Assembly (NCBI GenBank): GCA_041300525.1
Contig: JBGLNJ010000001.1
Location: 2,356,001 to 2,420,000 of the forward strand
DNA from: JBGLNJ01 sp041300525
GTDB taxonomy: Bacteria; Chloroflexota; Anaerolineae; Fen-1058
Length of the DNA: 64,000 nt
Direction of reading: 5' to 3'
Below, one piece after another: positions 32,459 to 41,700 of this stretch. The notes beneath the pieces were generated by a model. It was not told where the DNA came from. It did not search any database and was given only the letters and a program-made list of their open reading frames with translations. Position 1 is the stretch's first letter. Every line of letters starts with the position of its first letter. The position numbers were made by a program, and so were the translations under genes.

Positions 32459-34663
32459 TTACTGACCTTTCTGACGAAGGACCAACCATCCAACCACCAA
32501 ACTTACCCACCCGACCCCGCTGACCAGCGCACCCACCTTGACCGTCCACGGATCGAACGTGAACTCGACAACATGCTGCCCAGCGTCCAGGCTCACTCCC
32601 AGACCTGACAGGTTTTCCAAACCTGTCAGGTCTTGCATATGCCCATCCACCCTTGCGCGCCAACCGGGATAGTACACCTGACTCAGCGTCAATGTCCCAG
32701 GGCCATCTGCTTCGACGGTGATACGATCCGGCGTGTTTGTCGTGACACGCGCCGCAGCCTCCCCGACAAATGCGCGCGGCATTGCCAACTGATTCTCGTA
32801 CACGAACGTCGTCCCGAACCGCGCCCGCTCAATCAACCCCTCGACCTTCATCGGAAACTCGGCCACGACGTAGTACACGTTGAGCTTGCCCAATAGCCGC
32901 GCGTCCGGCGTCACATCGCGCAGCGCCGTCCGCACATCGGAAACGGGGAACGCGGGGATGGTCACCGAGTAACCGCTTGCGCGCGCGCCGGTCGCCGCTT
33001 GCATCAACCGCGCGTAACCGGCTACCTGCATCGGATCAACGCCGTCGGCCAACTCTAGCCCCGCGCGTTGAGCGACGTGCTGTGGCAAACTGTAGCTGGG
33101 CGAATAGACGCGGAACGTCCCCGGCTGACCCTGCGCGGCGAGCCACGCGGCCACGTCGGCGTGATCGGAAAACGCCTGCGCCTCTGGCACGACGCGGTAC
33201 AGGCTCAGATCAACCGGCAAGAGCGTTGCCAGGATCACGACTGCCGACGCCGCAGCAAATCCACGCGCGCCGATGCGTCCGTGCGCGCGCAGCATCACAA
33301 CCGCAATTGACGCCGGGATGACCAGCGCCAGGTGCAGCATCGCCGCGCGAGCGGAGGTCGCTTGCGCGTTGCTCTGCAACAAGAAAAATCCACCCAGGCC
33401 AAACAGCAACGCGAACATCGCCAGTGCCACGCCGGTCAACGTCACCCAGCCACTTGGCTTGCGCACACTTTGCGCGTCGCGCGTCATCGCTTCGACGCCG
33501 AACGCGCACAGGCACGCCACGGCAAAGGCGACGATGAACCACGCGCGCGGCGGCACCCGCAAAAGCGTCAGCCCCGGCACGATGCGGAACAAGAACGGGA
33601 ATAGTGGGCCATTCGTGCCGAGCGAGAACAGAGCCGCGATGATAAGGCAACTGACCAGCCAAACGTATTGCGCGCTTTGCGTGCGTATTGCGTATCCCGT
33701 GTTTCGTTGCGCGGGACCAGATACGGAACACGCAATACGGAATACGCCACACGCGCCCACCGTCGCCAATGCCGGCGGCAACACCCCAACATACACCATC
33801 CACTCGTGAAACCCGCCCCAGTCGGCCATGAGCAGGCCCAGCCATTGACGCAAGGGCAGTGACCATTCGCCCGCTTCGGCCAGCGTCAACGCGCCGCGAT
33901 TGCTCTGCGCGATAAACTCCCAGAATGGCAGCCACAACACGACGCTCAATGCCATGCTCACTACACAGGCGCACAGGCATAGAGAAAACCAACGAAAAAC
34001 TTGTCTTGGCGTCTTGGCAGAGATGGCTATGCCCAAGATATACGTGGCCGACAGCGCGACCGAGTAGAAACAGATGCGTGGATCGGCCAGGAATTGTGCG
34101 GCCCACACAGCGCCCAACCACACCGCGTTCATCACGCGCCGACGTTCCATCAGCCGGTGCGCCGCGAGCACTGCCCACGGCAACCACGCCACGGCCTCGA
34201 CCATGCCCACGTGCCCCGCGCCGAGATGCGCGAATAGTTTGGGCGTTGCCATCCACGTCAGCGCGCCGACGAACGCCGCCGCTCGCCCGACTTGCCACGT
34301 ACAAAGTAATGCGTACACGCCGCAGCCTGTCAGCCAGACGTGAGCGATGAACAGCGCGTTGAATCCGATTGCCAGCGGAAGGATGAGCAAGACCGCGTGA
34401 GGAAAATAATGCAGCCCCGAAAGCGGATTGGCCGCGAACGGCGTGCCGCTCATGATCGTCGGACGCCACAGTGGCAAGCGGCCATTCACCCGAAAACTAT
34501 TGACGGCAAACTCGATGTTGGGCCAGTGCGTGATCGTGAGGTCGGAAAAATCGCCGTGCGGCGGATAGATCAATCCGGACGGTTGAATGACGATTGGCGC
34601 AAACAATGCCAACGCAATCGCGAGCAGCACCAGCGCAGCGAACCCTTCAGGATGACGAGCCAC
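32459..34663 (-). CDS. YfhO-like multi-pass membrane protein
   Basis: The 734-residue product has 11-13 hydrophobic segments and a C-terminal beta-rich extracytoplasmic part with YYPGWRARVDG, as in YfhO/GT-C-like proteins implicated in cell-surface glycan assembly. The N-terminus has the loop 'GDFSDLTITHWPNIEFA' and SGTPFAANPLSGLHYFP, typical of the family. Start is GTG 34663 with AAGG upstream. Two repeat elements lie inside the gene in frame: a perfect 33-nt palindrome (32601-32633) and an ACGCAATACG-type repeat (33681-33745). It heads away from a P-loop kinase gene 14 nt upstream in the same operon. Confidence 0.75.
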   Translation of the reverse strand: MARHPEGFAALVLLAIALALFAPIVIQPSGLIYPPHGDFSDLTITHWPNIEFAVNSFRVNGRLPLWRPTIMSGTPFAANPLSGLHYFPHAVLLILPLAIGFNALFIAHVWLTGCGVYALLCTWQVGRAAAFVGALTWMATPKLFAHLGAGHVGMVEAVAWLPWAVLAAHRLMERRRVMNAVWLGAVWAAQFLADPRICFYSVALSATYILGIAISAKTPRQVFRWFSLCLCACVVSMALSVVLWLPFWEFIAQSNRGALTLAEAGEWSLPLRQWLGLLMADWGGFHEWMVYVGVLPPALATVGACGVFRIACSVSGPAQRNTGYAIRTQSAQYVWLVSCLIIAALFSLGTNGPLFPFLFRIVPGLTLLRVPPRAWFIVAFAVACLCAFGVEAMTRDAQSVRKPSGWVTLTGVALAMFALLFGLGGFFLLQSNAQATSARAAMLHLALVIPASIAVVMLRAHGRIGARGFAAASAVVILATLLPVDLSLYRVVPEAQAFSDHADVAAWLAAQGQPGTFRVYSPSYSLPQHVAQRAGLELADGVDPMQVAGYARLMQAATGARASGYSVTIPAFPVSDVRTALRDVTPDARLLGKLNVYYVVAEFPMKVEGLIERARFGTTFVYENQLAMPRAFVGEAAARVTTNTPDRITVEADGPGTLTLSQVYYPGWRARVDGHMQDLTGLENLSGLGVSLDAGQHVVEFTFDPWTVKVGALVSGVGWVSLVVGWLVLRQKGQ
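32601..32633. repeat. perfect 15-bp inverted repeat inside a coding region
   Basis: AGACCTGACAGGTTT (32601-32615) is exactly complementary to AAACCTGTCAGGTCT (32619-32633) with a TCC loop. The 33-nt unit equals 11 codons and is translated on the minus strand as DLTGLENLSGL in the YfhO-like protein. Similar ACCTGACAGGT palindromes are recalled as intergenic repeats in Chloroflexota. Confidence 0.9.
33681..33745. repeat. ACGCAATACG-type inverted repeat inside a coding region
   Basis: CGTATTGCG (33684-33692) pairs with CGCAATACG (33731-33739); the surrounding ATTGCGTATCCCGTGTTTCG and GATACGGAACACGCAATACG are two diverged arms. The segment is translated as FRIACSVSG...TGYAIRTQ within a membrane protein, where it adds a polar loop. 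The same repeat type occurs upstream of gyrB and at 36.8 kb. Confidence 0.7.
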
Positions 34664-34677
34664 TCGATATCACCTTA

Positions 34678-35259
34678 TCAGCGTCCCAGACTGACCGTAG
34701 GGGACTCTAAATTTGAGAGCCACTCACGTGTCTCACGTCGAGAGCGCAAGCGCACCACAGCCAGATGAGCGTACTCTGGACTGGCAAGCGCAGCAGCATA
34801 CTGGCGGCGGTACCTGGCATGACTGTTGAGCGCCCACAGGAAAAGCGAATCACGACTCAAGAACTGTTCGCGGAACGTCTCGCGGTTGCCGCTCCACAGC
34901 ACCTCTCGTGTCAAGATCCGCCGTATCGTTCGCCGGAACAATTGCCACATAGTCAGCGGCAGCGGATAATCCAGCCAGACGAGTGTATCGGCGCGGCCCC
35001 ATACGACGTCACGCGCTTCGCTATAGTTTCCACCCACGGTCCACGCATCGCCGCTCAATGCCTGCGCGGTGCGCTCTCGAAAGACATTGAACGGGACAGG
35101 CGTCCAGTTGGGGCCCCAGAACAAAGCATCCAGTTCAACAAAGGGGCAGCCAAGACACTCCGATAGGAGGCGAGCCAGCGTCGTCTTGCCCGAACCGGTC
35201 GTGCCGACCACGGCGATACGTTGGCCGACTGTGCTCTTTGCATTCTCCGATGATGTCAT
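34678..35259 (-). CDS. P-loop kinase of the FlaR / adenylate-kinase-like family
   Basis: The 193-residue product has Walker A RIAVVGTTGSGKTTLARLLS, LDALFWGPNW, WTVGGNYSEARDVVWGRAD and WLDYPLPLTMWQLFRRTIRR, the layout of 'DNA topology modulation protein FlaR'-like small kinases, which probably phosphorylate nucleotides or small molecules; their true substrate is unknown. Length is normal. ATG 35259 overlaps the stop of the upstream membrane protein (ATGA), so it is part of that operon. Confidence 0.85.
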   Translation of the reverse strand: MTSSENAKSTVGQRIAVVGTTGSGKTTLARLLSECLGCPFVELDALFWGPNWTPVPFNVFRERTAQALSGDAWTVGGNYSEARDVVWGRADTLVWLDYPLPLTMWQLFRRTIRRILTREVLWSGNRETFREQFLSRDSLFLWALNSHARYRRQYAAALASPEYAHLAVVRLRSRRETREWLSNLESPTVSLGR

Positions 35260-36797
35260 AGCTCGTAAATCGTCACCGTGGCGTTGCGGTATACCTCGCG
35301 GCTTGGCGGCGGATTCGCCAACCCAAAGGCGCGCTCACGTGGGCCGACGAACACGAACGCCGCGCGCCACTCGCGCAGCATCGCCTCGCGCTCGGCAGCG
35401 CCGATTCCCGGCGCGAAGAACGTCTCGACGCGCGCTTTCGTCCGCTCCGCGTCTACTGTCTCGAATGGATGGCCGTAGACCACGCGGCGGCCCGCCCAGG
35501 CCGGGATGAATATCCCCATCTCCGGCGAGGCTAACACGACTGCATCGCGCGGCGCGTGGTCGCGCAGCCAGTCCATCGCCGCGGCTTCGTCTGCACTCAC
35601 GAATAGCCTCGGATCATGCTTCAGCCCGCCGATCAACGCCAGCACGATCACCAGCGCCGTCGTGAGCAATGTGACTGCAAACGTCACGCCGATCACCCGT
35701 TTGCGCTGTGCGATGCGGCACAAACTCATCGCAGCCAAAATCGCTAACGGAATGTGCAGCCCCAGGCTAAACCGTCGCTGCATGGCGAACGGCAAGTAAA
35801 TCAGTACCATCGTCACGACGACCCACGCCAGCAGCAAGAGATCGGTATCGCTGCGTCGCCGTCCGGCGATGACCGCGCCGGGCACGGCCAGTACAAGGAT
35901 CAATCCATAGCCCAACACGTAATCCCATACCGGCGGCGAGGGTGTCACGTTTTGTGCCATCCACCCGCGCAGCACCGGATCAGCCTGCGTGATCCAGAGG
36001 GTGTAGACCAACAATGGCAATGTGACCATACCGGCGATGAACGCTCTCCACACAACCGGCCACGCGATGCGCCCGTCACGCCGCCAACACAAGGCCAGAT
36101 AGACGCCGAGTGCTACGTACACCGTCACCACAGCAAACGGCTGAACGACGGCAAGGGCGAGGGATGACACCGTCAACGCGATGGTTTCTCTGACTTTTCG
36201 CCCTTCGGGTGTCCGACCTCCGATCAACATCATCCCGACCATCAACGCCATCGCCAATGGGAAATGCAGGTTGATGTGCAGGCCGTAAAACGTGTTCGAT
36301 TCGGGGATGACCAGGTCGGATGTGCCCAGGTGGCCGAACATCACGGCCAGCCAACCCAACCCCGATGACAGCGCGACAAAGAGGAACGCGAGTCGCCGCT
36401 CGGCCAGGTTTTGCGTCACACGGCTGATGAAGGCGTAAATGGTCAGCAGCAGCGCAAACCCGGCCACGACGCGCACCAGGTGATACGCCAACGGAATCGG
36501 CAAACGCGTCCATGCTGCAACGTGGCCGAGCGCCAGGTAATGTGTGAGGACAAGCGCGCCGGGATGATCTTGCGCGGTGTATGGCAGGTGAAAGAGCCAA
36601 TCGCCCTGCGCGCCGAACTGCATCTTGGCAAGATAGGTGTCGCCGTCGAGCGGGTTGAGCAGCGTGCCGGCGAATCGCAGATCGGGCGGCGTGGTGAACT
36701 GGACGACGACGTAGGGCAAGCTCGCCAATGCGACGACGCACGCGGCCACGATGATGACCCAGCCCCATTCGTTTCGTTGGACGCCGGAGGGTTCCAT
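35256..36797 (-). CDS. multi-pass membrane protein, GT-C-like
   Basis: The 513-residue product has 11-12 predicted spans. NPLDGDTYLAKMQFGAQGDW and LFHLPYTAQDHPGALVLTHY near the N-terminus, and a soluble C-terminal tail after the last span (VLASPEMGIFIPAWAGRRVV, YGHPFETVDAERTKARVETF) are like other GT-C membrane enzymes that handle lipid-linked sugars. No catalytic Asp motif can be fixed with certainty. ATG 36797 was chosen; residues further upstream come from the ACGCAATACG repeat. It overlaps the downstream kinase gene by 4 nt. Confidence 0.7.
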   Translation of the reverse strand: MEPSGVQRNEWGWVIIVAACVVALASLPYVVVQFTTPPDLRFAGTLLNPLDGDTYLAKMQFGAQGDWLFHLPYTAQDHPGALVLTHYLALGHVAAWTRLPIPLAYHLVRVVAGFALLLTIYAFISRVTQNLAERRLAFLFVALSSGLGWLAVMFGHLGTSDLVIPESNTFYGLHINLHFPLAMALMVGMMLIGGRTPEGRKVRETIALTVSSLALAVVQPFAVVTVYVALGVYLALCWRRDGRIAWPVVWRAFIAGMVTLPLLVYTLWITQADPVLRGWMAQNVTPSPPVWDYVLGYGLILVLAVPGAVIAGRRRSDTDLLLLAWVVVTMVLIYLPFAMQRRFSLGLHIPLAILAAMSLCRIAQRKRVIGVTFAVTLLTTALVIVLALIGGLKHDPRLFVSADEAAAMDWLRDHAPRDAVVLASPEMGIFIPAWAGRRVVYGHPFETVDAERTKARVETFFAPGIGAAEREAMLREWRAAFVFVGPRERAFGLANPPPSREVYRNATVTIYEL

Positions 36798-36804
36798 AGA
36801 GCAA

Positions 36805-36880
36805 TTCTGCCGTATTGCGTGTTCCGTCTCAGTTACGCAATATGGAACACGCAATCATTGCGCATCACGCATCAGTGCGC
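36805..36880. repeat. ACGCAATACG-type repeat between two membrane-protein genes
   Basis: The gap contains GCCGTATTGCGTGTTCCG, then TACGCAATATGGAACACGCA and GCGCATCACGCATCAG: inverted and direct copies of the same short words as at 13.6 kb and 33.7 kb. Its left part forms the last codons (ALMRDAQ) of the downstream-listed 36855 gene and its right part the leader of the 36797 gene. Confidence 0.65.
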
Positions 36881-37493
36881 CTGCCATGACCAGAGCAAAT
36901 CCTATCATCGCCGCCAAGAATCCCCAGGCAGGGAACGCGGGCGATCCATAGACCGTCGAAATTGCGGGCAGCGCGCGAGTGGAAAATTCCCAGGCCGCCG
37001 GTACTGCGCCGATCAGCGCGAGTGCGACAAACGCGATGCTGTGCCATCGCCCCGCGATGCGCCGTCCGCACACAGCAATGAGCGTCACGCCGAGCAGCCC
37101 CGCAATACTCAACCAGAACGCTCCGCGGTCTTCGGCAGAGCGGTAGGCCACGAGCGACAGGAATGAGAACGGGGACATGCCGGACAAATAAGCGGGCAGG
37201 GGGACGAGAGCCAAAATTGCCGCTGCGAGGGTGAGCGCATAACGCAGAGCGCGAGAGAGTCGGTCAGGTCGGTTGGCCCACAGCGCCAGCGCGAGCGCAG
37301 CGGCGGCAAGGGGGAACAAGAACATCTCGCGCGTGATAGCGCCCAGGCGCGCGCGGACAATGAATTTGCTAAACTCGGCCAGGTCGAGCGCATTGTACGT
37401 AAGCGCCGCGACGTTGCGCGAGGTGGTCACCCATGGGCCATAAGAGCCACAAATTGCCAGCGCCACGCCGACGGGCAGGATGATGCGCTTCAT
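36855..37493 (-). CDS. membrane protein of unknown function, six spans
   Basis: The 212-residue product has about six hydrophobic segments and starts with a signal-anchor (MKRIILPVGVALAICGSYGP) followed by WVTTSRN. No catalytic motif is visible. ATG 37493 overlaps the stop of a 42-codon ORF (ATGA). It lies upstream of the GT-C-like membrane protein genes on the same strand and probably belongs to that surface-glycan cluster. Confidence 0.65.
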   Translation of the reverse strand: MKRIILPVGVALAICGSYGPWVTTSRNVAALTYNALDLAEFSKFIVRARLGAITREMFLFPLAAAALALALWANRPDRLSRALRYALTLAAAILALVPLPAYLSGMSPFSFLSLVAYRSAEDRGAFWLSIAGLLGVTLIAVCGRRIAGRWHSIAFVALALIGAVPAAWEFSTRALPAISTVYGSPAFPAWGFLAAMIGFALVMAGALMRDAQ

Positions 37494-37618
37494 GGGCGTG
37501 ATCTCTTGCGAGTGGGCTTGGTTGATCCATGCACAACCGAGGCGATTTCCTGCTCCTCAGCGGCTTGCGCTGGGCTGTGTTGGCGGAGCAGTCGAAGGAG
37601 TTCGGAGGTTTCAGGCAT
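37490..37618 (-). CDS. very small ORF before the membrane-protein gene
   Basis: ATG 37618 opens 42 codons (MPETSELLRLLRQHSPAQAA... ending TRKRSRP) whose stop overlaps the ATG of the next gene in ATGA form. The overlap and clean codon use suggest translation, perhaps as a coupling leader, but no strong ribosome-binding site is seen. It could also be a shard of a longer gene. Function unknown. Confidence 0.35.
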   Translation of the reverse strand: MPETSELLRLLRQHSPAQAAEEQEIASVVHGSTKPTRKRSRP

Positions 37619-37627
37619 GGCTGGTCG

Positions 37628-38584
37628 TCATCCGTTTGAAAGCATCCACAAGTCTTTGACCAAGAACTGTTGAAAATCGTGTATCTGCTCACGCAGTCGT
37701 TCATTAGCGACCATCTCCGGTCTGGGATCAACGTAATAAACGCCGTCCAGCCTGTTCAAAGCTACCGTGTAGCCTAAAAAGTGGTTACTCTTAAAGGTCG
37801 AGTTGATCCCGAAAATGCTGTTGCCTCTCTGTGCGCGCTGAACATCGTGGAGGAAAATGGCAATGACGGGGACATCTCTGCCCAGGAGCTTAGTCAACAG
37901 ATACTTGTCCAGAAAGACTTTGTCTATTCTGTCTTTGCTGGTTGTCTTGACCGAACCGACGACCTCGGCTGGATGTATGAAATGAGTTTCCGAAGCGATA
38001 ATGGCCTTGTTGCGGGAAAAGACCAAATCGAGCTGATAGGACATTTCGTAACCCGGATAATTTGGAATGGGGATATTGATGGTACGAGGCTCACATTCCA
38101 GGCCCACTTGCTGAATGATGAGCTTGACGAGTGTCTCGAAAAGTTGTCCTATCCGTTTTCTGGATTGATTGGGGTTGTCAAACGAATCGCCAATGCCACC
38201 AATAGCTTGCTGAACAGTATAAACAACCCTGCTAATCGCGTTCGATGCCAGGTATCGTCGGTTTCCCTTGCGATCAGCAGTGACTGCTTGGTAGCGTTTG
38301 AGATCGGCAAGAAAGGCAGTGAACCGCTCGAACTCGCTCTGCAAATCGCTGGCCGACTCGATAAACAGGTCGGCATTGAGCGGGCGAGTGATCTTGTGTC
38401 CATAGTCATTGCCATACTGGTAAAAGATGTAATTGGAGTGCGAAGGAGAAACAATGCGCGTCGGGCGCATCCTTTGTATAAAATCCAGGAATGCGCGACC
38501 AATCGCCAGGTAGTCATCCAACTTCCCGAATGCCAATTTATCTTGAACACTCTCTTGTAGATCGGCCAATGTCGCTTCTGTCAT
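37628..38584 (-). CDS. type II-like restriction endonuclease
   Basis: The 318-residue product from ATG 38584 has a PD-(D/E)XK-type pattern: YQLDLVFSRNKAIIASETHF, then VVGSVKTTSKDRIDKVFLDK and IAIFLHDVQR, a set seen in type II restriction enzymes. ATG 38584 overlaps the stop of a DNA methyltransferase remnant (ATGA), which is the usual M-R operon order and strongly supports the assignment. Codon use is poorer in GC than neighbours, suggesting transfer. With its methyltransferase missing, an active enzyme should harm the host, so it may be inactive or the join may be artificial. Confidence 0.75.
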   Translation of the reverse strand: MTEATLADLQESVQDKLAFGKLDDYLAIGRAFLDFIQRMRPTRIVSPSHSNYIFYQYGNDYGHKITRPLNADLFIESASDLQSEFERFTAFLADLKRYQAVTADRKGNRRYLASNAISRVVYTVQQAIGGIGDSFDNPNQSRKRIGQLFETLVKLIIQQVGLECEPRTINIPIPNYPGYEMSYQLDLVFSRNKAIIASETHFIHPAEVVGSVKTTSKDRIDKVFLDKYLLTKLLGRDVPVIAIFLHDVQRAQRGNSIFGINSTFKSNHFLGYTVALNRLDGVYYVDPRPEMVANERLREQIHDFQQFLVKDLWMLSNG

Positions 38585-38765
38585 CGGATTGATTTTCTCC
38601 GTTCGGCGTTTTCCAAGTCGTACTGAATCCATTTCTCTATCGGCCAATCCTCAACCAGTTCGATCCGATGAGCCGCCCACTGGCAGTATTCGAGAGAAAC
38701 ATCGCACCCTTTCCATCGGCGTTTAAGTTGCTCGGCCACGACCGCCGTCGTCGCCACGATCGGCA
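38581..38765 (-). pseudogene. C-terminal remnant of a DNA methyltransferase
   Basis: The frame ending at 38581 reads TTAVVAEQLKRRWKGCDVSL and EYCQWAAHRIE, which matches the stretch after motif I (FxGSGTT) of beta-class DNA methyltransferases. Everything before GTT is absent. The sequence beyond about 38752 belongs to a plus-strand MoxR shard. Its stop overlaps the restriction endonuclease start. Confidence 0.75.
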
Positions 38766-41700
38766 TGGTCGAGGGCTCCAAGGCGCTGGCGATGCTGCGC
38801 GGCCGGCGTTACGTGCTGCCCGAGGACCTGACCGATCTCGTGCCGGACGTGATGCGGCACCTGCAAAACAAGTACCACATTCCCTCCGCCCTCGGTGTGA
38901 CGCTCAAGCAGTTCGCGCTCTCACTCTTGATGTTCCATCATTCGATTGACAGCAGCACCCAATTCGGCTACCCGCATCCGATGTTCAACTCGCTGGTGTC
39001 GCCCCTCATCGTGCTCGGGCTGGGTTACAGTCTGCGGCGCTGGCGGTCGCCGGGCGTGCTATTGATGCTGGCTTGGTTGTTCCTGGTGATGATGGTGGGC
39101 AGCGCGCTGACGGTGGATGCGCCGTTTTGGCCCCGGCTGGTGAGCGTCGTGCTGCCCGCGGCGCTGTTGGCCGCGCTGGCGTTGGAGCAGGTCTTGAGCC
39201 TCGCCGAAAAGTTGGCTGGTCGCCGAGGTGTCTGGGCCGCGGGAATGGTCGTGACGCTGCTGCTGATTCAGGTGGGCTGGCAGACCTGGGACTTGTATTA
39301 TGAGACGGTGCGGGACAATGCCCACCCTCGGGCGCGCATCGGGCGCTTTTTGTCCAGTCTGCCGCCCCAGGTGGCTGCGTGTAGTTTTCTCGATCCCTAT
39401 GAGCTTGAGGTGCGCGAGATACAATTCCTGGCCTGGCCTCGGAAGCTGGTGGACCTGCCCTCCGATGTGCCAGACGATGCTTTGGGAACTTGTCCCGGCC
39501 CGCCCATGGCCTGGATTCTCACGCCCAACCACCTGGATCGGCTCGATGCGCTGCAAATGCGCTGGCCGGGCGGGATCACTCGGGAGCATCACGAGTCTAA
39601 CGGCATCCTTGCTTTCACCAGTTACCTGGCAGGGTATCAACCCGTCTCCGGCCCGGTCGGGGGTATTGAAAGTGACGTGACCGCGTCCGGGCCGATGGCG
39701 TTGGTTGTGGCGCTGGCCGCCGCTGTTTTCCTGACCTGGTTGATGGTGTATTGGATCGCGCAACGATGGAATGTCCGGCGAGCCATTGGCGCTGCGCCGC
39801 CGACCGAAGTGTCGCCTCCGCCGTTGGTCGAACCCGTTCGGCCTGCGCCGCAGAGCGATGCTCCACCCACGCTTGCCGAGATGTTGACGGGCGCTGCCGT
39901 GGGGCGAAGTGGCAAGCGGCAGAACCAGTGGCTTGAGCGACTGGGTGAGTGGCAGCCTCCTGCGTTGAAGGTTGAGTGGACTTGGAAAGGAACGTTGATT
40001 TGGGCCGGGCCATTGGCGGCGGTGTGCCTCGCTTATCTGGCGCAAGCGTTTTACGATATTTCGGTCGCGCAAGGGATACGACTTTTCGGCGGCTTGAGTT
40101 GGCTTTCGGAAGCCGCGCGGCTGTGGGTAGGCACGGCAGTGTATGTGGCCGCCATGCTCGTGTGGGTGCTGACGACCCCGGCCAGAGAGTCGCCGCCTGT
40201 TTCCTCTGAACGCGCCAGTCCCGCAACAAGCTCAGCGCCTCTTGCGCACGCTTCACTTGCTCTACCACCTTCCCTCATCGTTCGGGGGCTGGGAATATTG
40301 TGCTCTGTGGTCGCGGTGATTCTCTTTGCTCTCCAAGGCGAAGGGGTGTTGATGCGTTGGCTGTGGGTCGGCGGCGTTCTTCTGTTCATTGCTTCCTGGT
40401 GGTCATGGCTCACCGCGCGCCGCCCCGCTGTCCCGGGCGCGGAAGCCTCGCCCCGCTTTCGATGGATCAATGTGGCGATGCTCGGCGTCATTCTGGCCGT
40501 GGGCTTTGGGCTGCGGGTCTACCGATTGACGACGCTTCCCCTGGAGTTGAGCACCGACATGGCTTCCTATGGGCTGGTCGCCCGTGAGTATGTTCTGGGC
40601 GCGCAGTCGCACATGGTCGGCGTGGGTTGGTTCTACATCCCTCGCCTGGCGTTCCTGCCCTACGCCGCTTCCATGTGGCTCTTTGGCAACAATCTCTTTG
40701 GCCTGTACATGACGTCTGTCATCATGGGGACGCTCAATTTGCTGACTACCTATCTGCTGGTTTGGCGGATGTTCGACCGGCATCGCCTGGCCGCCTTGGC
40801 GACGGCTATCACGGCCATCCATGCCGGGCACATCGAATACTCGCGGATCGCCGGCTTTATGGATGCCTGGTTCTTTGGCTACCTGGCTCTCCTGTTGGTT
40901 GTGGACGGCTTGCGCGCCCGGCGGACCATCTCACTGGCTGTGGCAGGTGTCCTGGTGGGCCTGTGCCTGCAAACCTACCCGGCGAGTCGGATTATTGTTC
41001 TCATCCTGGCGGTCCTCGTGGTGTATGCTTACTTTTACCGTCGCGCGTGGGTGACCGAGAATTGGACTGGCTTGGGCTGGCTGGCGGTCGGGGCGCTGAT
41101 CGCCATTGGCCCGAACCTGGTTTACTTTGGGCACGATTGGCAGACGTACATACAGCGTGCCCGCGAAGTCAGCCTCTTGGATCCGGGCGTGATAGGCCAC
41201 CTCAAATACACCTACAACACCGACAGTTTTATCGTCGTCGTGTGGGAACAAATCAAACGCTCGCTCTTGATGTTTCACTATTACACCGACAACAGCGCCC
41301 ATTTCGGCTATCCTTACCCAATGTTTAACTCGTTCATTTCGCCGCTGCTGGCGCTGGGCCTGGGCTACAGCTTGCTGCGTTGGCGAAAGCCGGGGATGGT
41401 GTTGGTGTTGTCGTCGTTCGGATTGATTTTGGTCTTGGGCAGCATCATGACGGCGAACGCGCCTACCTGGTCCAGGCTGGTGGGGATTATGCCCTTGGCC
41501 GCGTTGCTGATCGCCGTGCCGTTGGATCAAGGCTGGGATATCCTGGCAAGGCTAAAAGGCGAATCGTATGTTTCGATGCTGGTCGTGGGAGTGAGCGCTT
41601 TTGTGATCGTCGTCGGAGTCAAGGAGTGGAATCTCTACTACGAGGCTGTGCGAGACTATGCCCGGCCTGTGGTGCGCGTCGGGCGGTACCTGAACACGCT

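Noticed and set aside
33210..34469. 419-codon minus-strand frame overlapping the YfhO-like gene in another frame
   Set aside because: Arg/Ala-rich, without membrane segments; the overlapping frame has a coherent membrane topology.
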